Part shown: positions 6,160-11,595 of the stretch, piece after piece
Numbering within the stretch: position 1 is the first letter of the stretch
How the letters are laid out: every line of letters starts with the position of its first letter
Assembly: GCA_934132805.1 (NCBI GenBank)
Contig: CAKPAB010000040.1
Location: forward strand, 1 to 11,595
Reading direction: 5' to 3'
Origin: an uncultured Clostridia bacterium
GTDB lineage: Bacteria; Bacillota; Clostridia; TANB77; CAG-508
DNA: 11,595 nt
The notes under the pieces: model-generated
The model's database searches: none
Seen by the model: the letters and a program-made list of their open reading frames with translations, nothing else
Told to the model about the DNA's origin: nothing
Translations under genes and position numbers: made by a program

Positions 6160-7344
6160 TTATCCCATATAGTCTCTTAATTTTTTGCTTCTACTTGGAT
6201 GTCTTAATTTTCTTAATGCTTTTGCTTCTATTTGTCTTATTCTTTCACGTGTCACATTAAATTCTTTTCCAACTTCTTCTAGTGTTCTTGATTTTCCATC
6301 GTCTAGTCCAAATCTTAATCTTAATACTTTTGCTTCTCTTGGTGTTAGTGTGTTCATTACTTCTTCTAGTTGTTCTTTTAAAAGTGTGTATGATGCTGCG
6401 TCATGTGGTGCAGGACTGTCTTCGTCTTGTATAAAGTCTCCTAAGTGACTGTCTTCTTCTTCTCCTATTGGTGTTTCTAATGATACTGGGTCTTGTGCTA
6501 TTTTTTGAATTTCTACTACTTTTTCAACTGGGATTTCCATTTCTTTTGCTATTTCTTCTGGGGTTGGCTCTCTTCCCATTTGTTGTAATAAGTTTCTTGA
6601 TGTTCTTATTAATTTATTTATTGTTTCTACCATATGAACTGGAATTCTTATTGTTCTTGCTTGGTCTGCTATTGCTCTTGTTATTGCTTGTCTTATCCAC
6701 CATGTTGCATAAGTACTAAATTTGAATCCTTTTGTATAGTCAAATTTTTCTACTGCTTTTATTAGCCCCATGTTTCCTTCTTGTATTAAGTCTAAAAATA
6801 ACATTCCTCTTCCAACATATTTTTTAGCAATGCTTACTACAAGTCTTAGGTTTGATTCTGCTAATTTTTGTTTTGCTTCTTCGTCACCTTTAAGTATTTT
6901 TTGTGCTAATTCTAGTTCTTCTTCAAATGTTAATAGTGGTATTTTTCCTATTTCTCTTAAATACATTCTTACAGGGTCATCTACACTTATTCCTTCATAA
7001 CTTGTTTCTGTTATTTCGTCTAATTTTAGTTCTTCTACTTCTTTTAAGTCTTCTATGTTTGGCTCTTCGTCAAAATCATCTGGCAATAAGTCTATTCCTC
7101 CCTTTTCGAATTCGTCAAATACTTCATCCATTTTTTCTGGGTTTACATCATTTAATTTTGTTGCTAAGTCTCCATATGTCATTTTCCCATTTTGTTTTGC
7201 TTCTTTTATTATATTATTTATTTTTTCTTTGTCTGTTTGCTCGTTTTTGTTTTGTTTTTTTGTTTCTTTTTCTTCTTTCTCTACTGTTTGTGTTTCATCA
7301 ATTTTTTTTACTTCTTCTAGATTTTCTTCTTTTTTATTAGACAT
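6160..7344 (-). CDS. rpoD: Primary RNA polymerase sigma factor (sigma-70/SigA)
   Basis: This 394-residue protein is the housekeeping sigma factor that directs RNA polymerase to TTGACA/TATAAT promoters such as those in this window. After a charged, low-complexity N-terminus (1-40) come region 1.1 (about 41-90), an acidic linker, region 1.2 (DPVRMYLREIG, 123-133), region 2 with NLRLVVSIAKKY, DLIQEGNMGL and FSTYATWWIRQAI (about 165-221), region 3 (about 235-310) and region 4 with the -35-binding helix-turn-helix (TLEEVGKEFNVTRERIRQIE, 354-373). Length and domain order match Firmicutes SigA. ATG at 7344 has AGGGGG 5-7 nt upstream. It sits 11 nt after dnaG, and its ribosome binding site abuts the dnaG stop, so the two are co-transcribed. 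Directly downstream is the inverted-repeat element. Confidence 0.98.
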   Translation of the reverse strand: MSNKKEENLEEVKKIDETQTVEKEEKETKKQNKNEQTDKEKINNIIKEAKQNGKMTYGDLATKLNDVNPEKMDEVFDEFEKGGIDLLPDDFDEEPNIEDLKEVEELKLDEITETSYEGISVDDPVRMYLREIGKIPLLTFEEELELAQKILKGDEEAKQKLAESNLRLVVSIAKKYVGRGMLFLDLIQEGNMGLIKAVEKFDYTKGFKFSTYATWWIRQAITRAIADQARTIRIPVHMVETINKLIRTSRNLLQQMGREPTPEEIAKEMEIPVEKVVEIQKIAQDPVSLETPIGEEEDSHLGDFIQDEDSPAPHDAASYTLLKEQLEEVMNTLTPREAKVLRLRFGLDDGKSRTLEEVGKEFNVTRERIRQIEAKALRKLRHPSRSKKLRDYMG

Positions 7345-7355
7345 TAATTTTCCCC

Positions 7356-9137
7356 CTACTTAATTTTTGCTAATGTGATAATAATATCACTTAGCTCTTT
7401 TTCTAATTTTCTTTTTTCTTCATTATCTGATGTTTGTTCTAGTAGCTCTAATATCTCAAGCTTTTTATTATTTAGTTTATCTCTTTTGTATGCTTGAATT
7501 ATATCATCTATGGCCTTTTCTAAGTCTTCTATTCCATAATCTTCTGCCATTATACTTGTTATTTGGTTTTGTTCTTCTTGTTCTAAATTGTCTATTATTC
7601 CGTTAATATTACTATTTCCTTTTTCAAATTCTTCATACAGTTTTTGCACTATTTTTTTGTTTATTTCATCTTGAAAATCTTCTATATTGATGTTTTGTTT
7701 TATTATTTCAAATACTGATAAATCTCCTGTTAGTAATATTGATATTATGGTGTTTTCTCTTCTTTTTATTGTTTTTGATATTTCTTTTGTTTCTACTTTT
7801 TGGTGTGTTATTACTGGTTTTGCTTTTTCTAGTACTTTTTCTCTTTTTGTGTTTTTGTATGTAAGTTTATTTACTTCTGCATATATTGCTTCTTTTGATA
7901 TGTCATATTCTTTTGCTATTTTTTCAATATAAACTTCTCTTTCCATTGTGTTGTCTACTTTTGAGATTAATTTTGCAATCTCATTTAAAAATTTAATTTT
8001 GTCGTTGGTATTTTCTAAATTTAATTCTTTTTTTAATACTCTTGCTTTAAATTCTACTACAGAAAATGCTTTGTCTATTGCGTTTTGGAAACGTAAGTTC
8101 CCATATTTTAGTATGTATTCGTCTGGATCTTTTGCTCCTTCTAGTTGTATTACTCTTAGGTCACATCCCATGTTTTGTAAAATGTCTATTGCTCTTAGTT
8201 TTGCTTTTATTCCTGCATCATCTGAGTCAAAGCTTAATATTATTTGTTCTGAATTTTTTCTTAGTAACCATCCTTGTTGCTCTGTTAGTGCTGTTCCAAG
8301 TGGAGCTACAACATTTGTTATTCCTCTTTGATGTAGTGAGATTACATCCATATATCCTTCAACTATTAATAACTTTTTTGTGTCTCCTTTTTTTGCAACA
8401 TTTAGTCCAAATAAATGTCTTCCTTTGCTATATACTACATTTTCTGGTGAATTTATGTATTTGGGTTTTGAGTCATCTAGTACTCTTCCTCCAAATGCTA
8501 TTACTCTTCCTCTTGCATCACATATTGGAAACATTAATCTGTTTCTATATCTGTCTATGTATTGTCCTCTTTCATTTTTATTTACTAGACCTGATTCTAG
8601 TATTTCTTGTTCTTGAAAGCCTTGTTTTTTTAGTTCTTGATATAATTCGTTAAATTTGCCTGAAAAACCTATTCTAAATGACTTTAATGTTTCATTTGTT
8701 AGTTGTCTTTTTTTTACATATTCTTGTCCCATTTTTGCTTGAGGTTTGTATAGATTTTGATGGTAGTATTCTGCTGTGAATTCATTTATTTTATATACTT
8801 TGTCTTTTAGTATTTCTTTTTGTGTGTCTCCATTGTTTTGTAGTGTTGGTAGTTGTATGTTTGCTCTTTCTGCTAACATTTGTACTGTTTCTACAAAGTT
8901 TAGTCCTTCTATTTGTGATACAAATGTTATTACATTTCCTCCAACTCCACATCCAAAACAGTGAAATATTTGTTTATCTGGTGAAACTGAAAAAGAAGGT
9001 GATTTTTCGTTGTGAAATGGGCATAGCCCAAAGTAGTTTCTTCCGCTTCTTTTTAAGTGTACATATTGTGATATTACATCTACTATGTCGTTTGATTGTC
9101 TTATTTCGTTTAATATCTCTTCACTATATCTTGCCAT
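7356..9137 (-). CDS. dnaG: DNA primase
   Basis: This 593-residue primase makes RNA primers for replication. The N-terminal CHC2 zinc ribbon carries Cys39, His42, Cys60 and Cys63 (CPFH and CFGC). The catalytic core includes the RNA polymerase domain (about 120-250, with RNRLMFPI and VIAFGGR) and the TOPRIM fold with Glu260 in IVEGYMD and Asp304/Asp306 in FDSDDAG. The C-terminal part (about 430-593) is helical and diverged, as expected for the replicative-helicase-binding region. Length is normal for the family. ATG at 9137 is preceded by GTGAGGAAAA. It is the first gene of the dnaG-rpoD pair, a layout conserved in Firmicutes. No convincing consensus promoter stands out in 9138-9253; a TATTAT at about 9175-9180 lacks a good -35. 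Confidence 0.98.
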   Translation of the reverse strand: MARYSEEILNEIRQSNDIVDVISQYVHLKRSGRNYFGLCPFHNEKSPSFSVSPDKQIFHCFGCGVGGNVITFVSQIEGLNFVETVQMLAERANIQLPTLQNNGDTQKEILKDKVYKINEFTAEYYHQNLYKPQAKMGQEYVKKRQLTNETLKSFRIGFSGKFNELYQELKKQGFQEQEILESGLVNKNERGQYIDRYRNRLMFPICDARGRVIAFGGRVLDDSKPKYINSPENVVYSKGRHLFGLNVAKKGDTKKLLIVEGYMDVISLHQRGITNVVAPLGTALTEQQGWLLRKNSEQIILSFDSDDAGIKAKLRAIDILQNMGCDLRVIQLEGAKDPDEYILKYGNLRFQNAIDKAFSVVEFKARVLKKELNLENTNDKIKFLNEIAKLISKVDNTMEREVYIEKIAKEYDISKEAIYAEVNKLTYKNTKREKVLEKAKPVITHQKVETKEISKTIKRRENTIISILLTGDLSVFEIIKQNINIEDFQDEINKKIVQKLYEEFEKGNSNINGIIDNLEQEEQNQITSIMAEDYGIEDLEKAIDDIIQAYKRDKLNNKKLEILELLEQTSDNEEKRKLEKELSDIIITLAKIK

Positions 9138-9253
9138 TTTTCCTCACTTTCCTTCAAATAAACGTACTTATATATAATATTCGACTTGTTTTACATAAAT
9201 CCTTCTTTGTTTTTTAAAATATATATTGCTTTTTATATTTTTATTCTTTTTTG

Positions 9254-9292
9254 CAAAAAAATGGGTGGATAAAGTTTTTTCTTTGTCCACCC
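9254..9292 (-). terminator. Intrinsic terminator of the alarmone synthetase gene
   Basis: Read on the minus strand, GGGTGGACAAAG (9292-9281) pairs with CTTTATCCACCC (9274-9263), 12 pairs with one G-U, around a six-nt loop. It is followed by ATTTTTTTG. It lies 20 nt after the stop of the alarmone synthetase and separates it from dnaG-rpoD. The rest of 9138-9253 holds AT-rich leader sequence without other recognisable features. Confidence 0.85.
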
Positions 9293-9312
9293 TATGTCTT
9301 TTATATTAAGTT

Positions 9313-9960
9313 TTAAATTAATTGTAGCATTTTATTATCAAGCTTTGTTACCATTTTGGCACATTGAACAAGCTCTTTGGAAGTTGATTTTGTAACTTCT
9401 TTATCAGCTTTGTATTTCATTTTATGTTCTATGCTAGCCCAAAAGTCCATTGCTAATGTTCTTATTTGAAGTTCTACTTTTACATATATTAAATTTTGTG
9501 ATAATGTTATTGGAACTTCTAAAATCATATGATAGCTAGAATATCCGCTCTTTTTAGGATTTTTCACATAGTCTTTTTCTTTTAGCACCTTTATTCCTGG
9601 TACTTTTGTAATTAAATTTCTTATTGAGTATATATCTTTTTGAATTGGGCATATTGCTCGAATTCCTGCAATATCATTAATATTTTTTATCATTTCTTTA
9701 TATGTATATTGCAAACTTTTATCTTTCATTTTTTGTGTTATACTTTCTGGTGATTTTATTCTTGTGTTTATATGGTCTATTAAATCATATTCATAAAATA
9801 ACTTGAATTCATCTTTTAGTATTTCTAATTTTGTATTTATTTCTTTTAGTGCTACTTTATAGATAAACATTATTTTTTCAAATTCTTTGCTATTGGGGTC
9901 TATTGGAATTTCTGTTTCAATTATATTTTCTATTTTTTTCAATTCTTTATTTTCTTTCAT
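9313..9960 (-). CDS. Small alarmone synthetase (RelP/RelQ-type (p)ppGpp synthetase)
   Basis: A 215-residue single-domain (p)ppGpp synthetase that transfers pyrophosphate from ATP to GDP/GTP in the stringent response. It lacks the hydrolase, TGS and ACT domains of long RelA/SpoT proteins. Family motifs in order: TRIKSPESITQKM (66-78; Arg67, Lys69, Lys77), DIAGIRAIC (96-104; Asp96, Arg101), KKSGYSSYHM (136-145; Tyr140, His144), and VELQIRT..DFWASIEHKMKYK (162-184; catalytic Glu163, Arg167). All expected active-site residues appear intact. Length fits RelQ (about 210) or RelP (about 230); I cannot choose between them. The ribosome binding site AAAGGTGGAG lies about 5 nt before ATG at 9960. A TATAAT lies in the leader (about 10035-10040, minus strand) without a clear -35, so the gene may be read from its own promoter or from the gene upstream, which has no visible terminator. 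Confidence 0.93.
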   Translation of the reverse strand: MKENKELKKIENIIETEIPIDPNSKEFEKIMFIYKVALKEINTKLEILKDEFKLFYEYDLIDHINTRIKSPESITQKMKDKSLQYTYKEMIKNINDIAGIRAICPIQKDIYSIRNLITKVPGIKVLKEKDYVKNPKKSGYSSYHMILEVPITLSQNLIYVKVELQIRTLAMDFWASIEHKMKYKADKEVTKSTSKELVQCAKMVTKLDNKMLQLI

Positions 9961-10113
9961 TTGGTCTCCACCTTTCTTAGGTGCATTTTTAATTGTTTTT
10001 ATTATTTAAGCTTTTTTGCTCCCATGTTTTATATTATATGAGTATTTTAATTTTATATTATTCCCAAATGTTATTTTTTGTGTGAAATTTATGTGAATTT
10101 GAATTTTATATTC

Positions 10114-11373
10114 TTATCTTTCTGTTTCACTCTTAGAATTCGTATTAAATTTTGCTCCATTTACTCTGGGTGCATTTTTTACAATGTTATATGTTTTTCT
10201 TTTGCTTACTGTTTTGCTTATTGCATCCATTGTTTCTTTTCTTGCTTCTTCTGGCATTTTACTAAGTTGTTCTAAAAGTCCACTTTCTTTTAGTTCTCCT
10301 ATTGTTTCTATTGCCTGTACCTCTTGCAATATATCTATTAATACACTAAGTTTTCTAATTTTATCTTTTTTTGGTATCTTTTTTATTAAATTGTTAATTG
10401 TATTTTCTTTTATTTGAATATTGTTGGATGCTCCTCTTAGTTGTTCATCTATATCTACTATTTCTTCTTTTGTTAATTGTCTTTTAGCATATATTTGTAT
10501 AGTTTTTATAAAGTCTATTCTTTCTTTTTCATCTATTTTTTTCAAGTTTTCTGATTGTGGCACTATAAATACTCCTGTATCTTGGGATTTAGTACCTATT
10601 TGTGATGCCATTTCTAATAATATCTGCCTAGTTAATTCTTTTTTATTGAATTTTACTTCTTTTGCCCCCTGTTCTTCTTCTATTTTTTCATATTCATTTT
10701 TTACTGTTTCTGGTAGATCTCTTTCTATCATTTCTTCTACTGGCATAACTTTTGATAATGTAAATATACGTGTTCCTCTAAATTCATAATAATTTTCTGC
10801 CATTTTTTTTGCTATAACTGTTTGAATACCATTTTTTATTTCTTCATCTATGTCATCTTGTTTTAATAGTCCTTCTATCTCTTTTATTCTTTCTGTTACT
10901 TCATTATCTTTTTTGTCGTTGCAAGTTCTATATAATATTTTTAACTCGTTTTTTACTCTTGTTTTTAGTATGTCTTTATCTTCTACATTTTTTAGTAAAT
11001 CAATTCTTTCTTTTAGGTCTACTTTTCCTTCTTCTATTATGTTGTTTATTGTTTCGTCTGGTATGTCTACATCTGCTTTTTTTACTACATCTGTTATTAT
11101 ACTATCTGGTATTTCTTCATCTTTTGATATTTCTGTTGCTGCTTTTTCAAATATTTTGTCTGGTATCTTTTCGTTTTCTGCTATATTGGCTAAAATTGCT
11201 CTTTCTATATCTGGATGTTGTTTTAGTATTTTCATTATGTCTTTTACGGTGTTGTCCATTGGGTCCTTTTCCCCATTTTCTTTTCTTTTGTGGAACACTT
11301 GCGCTATTTCTTCTGATATTAATTCTGGATTATTTCTATTTAAATATCTATTTATTCTCTTAAATATACTCAT
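10114..11373 (-). CDS. Uncharacterised soluble helical protein with 16-18-residue repeats
   Basis: I do not recognise this 419-residue protein. It is rich in Lys, Glu, Asp and Ile, has no signal peptide or membrane helix, and appears almost entirely alpha-helical, so it is likely cytoplasmic. Residues 53-118 hold four spaced units beginning with a P-D pair (HPDIE at 53, IPDKI at 70, IPDSI at 88, IPDET at 104), 16-18 residues apart, each followed by a helix; this resembles a short solenoid. A longer helical region (120-390) follows, then a basic, Asn/Ser-rich tail (about 391-419). ATG at 11373 has AGGTGA 6-7 nt upstream, and a perfect consensus promoter precedes it. No terminator is seen in the 153 nt before the alarmone synthetase, so the two could share a transcript. 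Possible protein-protein scaffold; function unknown. Confidence 0.85.
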   Translation of the reverse strand: MSIFKRINRYLNRNNPELISEEIAQVFHKRKENGEKDPMDNTVKDIMKILKQHPDIERAILANIAENEKIPDKIFEKAATEISKDEEIPDSIITDVVKKADVDIPDETINNIIEEGKVDLKERIDLLKNVEDKDILKTRVKNELKILYRTCNDKKDNEVTERIKEIEGLLKQDDIDEEIKNGIQTVIAKKMAENYYEFRGTRIFTLSKVMPVEEMIERDLPETVKNEYEKIEEEQGAKEVKFNKKELTRQILLEMASQIGTKSQDTGVFIVPQSENLKKIDEKERIDFIKTIQIYAKRQLTKEEIVDIDEQLRGASNNIQIKENTINNLIKKIPKKDKIRKLSVLIDILQEVQAIETIGELKESGLLEQLSKMPEEARKETMDAISKTVSKRKTYNIVKNAPRVNGAKFNTNSKSETER

Positions 11374-11408
11374 TTTATCACCTGTTTCTTTAATATTTTA
11401 TCTTATCT

Positions 11409-11437
11409 ATTATAATATTTTTTATGCGAATTGTCAA
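11409..11437 (-). promoter_or_regulatory. Perfect consensus sigma-A promoter for the 419-residue protein
   Basis: Minus strand: TTGACA (11437-11432), 17-bp spacer, TATAAT (11414-11409). Both hexamers and the spacing match the ideal exactly, which predicts strong constitutive transcription. Start expected near 11402, giving a leader of about 30 nt. Confidence 0.8.
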
Positions 11438-11475
11438 TTTTCAAATACTTGATTTTCATTATTATATTTTTGTTA

Positions 11476-11592
11476 GTTACTGTTCACAGTCAATAAAATT
11501 ACTGTTTGTGTGGCACCCCTTCCCATTGGGTAATTGTATATATTTGAGATTTCGTCCTATTCATTGCGTTCAAAAAGAAAATCTAACATAAA
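11476..11592 (-). repeat. Dispersed 117-bp repeat, right copy
   Basis: Reverse complement of 1-117 with 111 of 117 positions identical. The substitutions are scattered and include one that creates a stop in the frame open in the left copy, so coding is not conserved. The inward-facing end (AACAGTAAC on the minus strand) lies 38 nt upstream of the -35 box at 11437. The element may continue beyond the window edge. Confidence 0.9.
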
Positions 11593-11595
11593 AAA

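Noticed and set aside
1..11592. Whole window as one large transposon bounded by terminal inverted repeats
   Set aside because: The interior carries essential chromosomal genes (dnaG, rpoD) and no transposase, integrase or recombinase. A dispersed repeat at contig ends is simpler.

Overview
The window is a very AT-rich, low-GC Gram-positive (Firmicutes/Clostridia-type) chromosomal segment. Evidence for this: a dnaG-rpoD primase/housekeeping sigma pair of the Firmicutes type, strong AAAGGAGG-like ribosome binding sites, sortase and LPXTG/thioester surface-protein genes, and A/T-ending codons throughout. An uncultured gut-type clostridium is my best guess; species cannot be assigned from the sequence alone. 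Both window edges are two inverted copies of the same 117-bp repeat, so this is probably a contig that broke at a dispersed repeat.

Layout. 1-117: repeat copy L. 118-291: promoter region with two Spo0A-box-like heptamers and an A/T-tract-rich leader. 292-2223 (+): two-gene surface operon, a class D-like sortase followed by a secreted Cys-Gln thioester/SpaA-fold protein ending in LPVTGM. The second gene has no ATG/GTG/TTG at its true 5' end and appears to start at ATT (949); a scan for ordinary starts finds only its last third. 2283-2317: terminator. 2356-4525 (-): response regulator and sensor histidine kinase, overlapping. 4627-4693: back-to-back promoters. 4733-4945 (+): 70-residue two-helix membrane protein with its own promoter and terminator. 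4979-6052 (-): MscS-family channel. 6077-6156: perfect 34-bp inverted repeat of REP/MITE type lying between rpoD and mscS and carrying a promoter-like sequence aimed at mscS. 6160-9137 (-): dnaG-rpoD operon. 9254-9292: terminator. 9313-9960 (-): small alarmone synthetase. 10114-11373 (-): unrecognised 419-residue soluble helical protein with a short repeat block, driven by a perfect consensus sigma-A promoter. 11476-11592: repeat copy R.

How the parts relate. The dnaG-rpoD operon, alarmone synthetase, MscS channel and two-component system are housekeeping or stress functions. The sortase/surface-protein pair is the accessory part and the most unusual: it combines a non-canonical start codon, a variant TQxA motif, a sorting signal with no membrane anchor behind it, and a possible sporulation-regulator site upstream. 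The two edge repeats sit in the same orientation and at almost the same distance (38 and 39 nt) upstream of the predicted -35 boxes of the genes they face.
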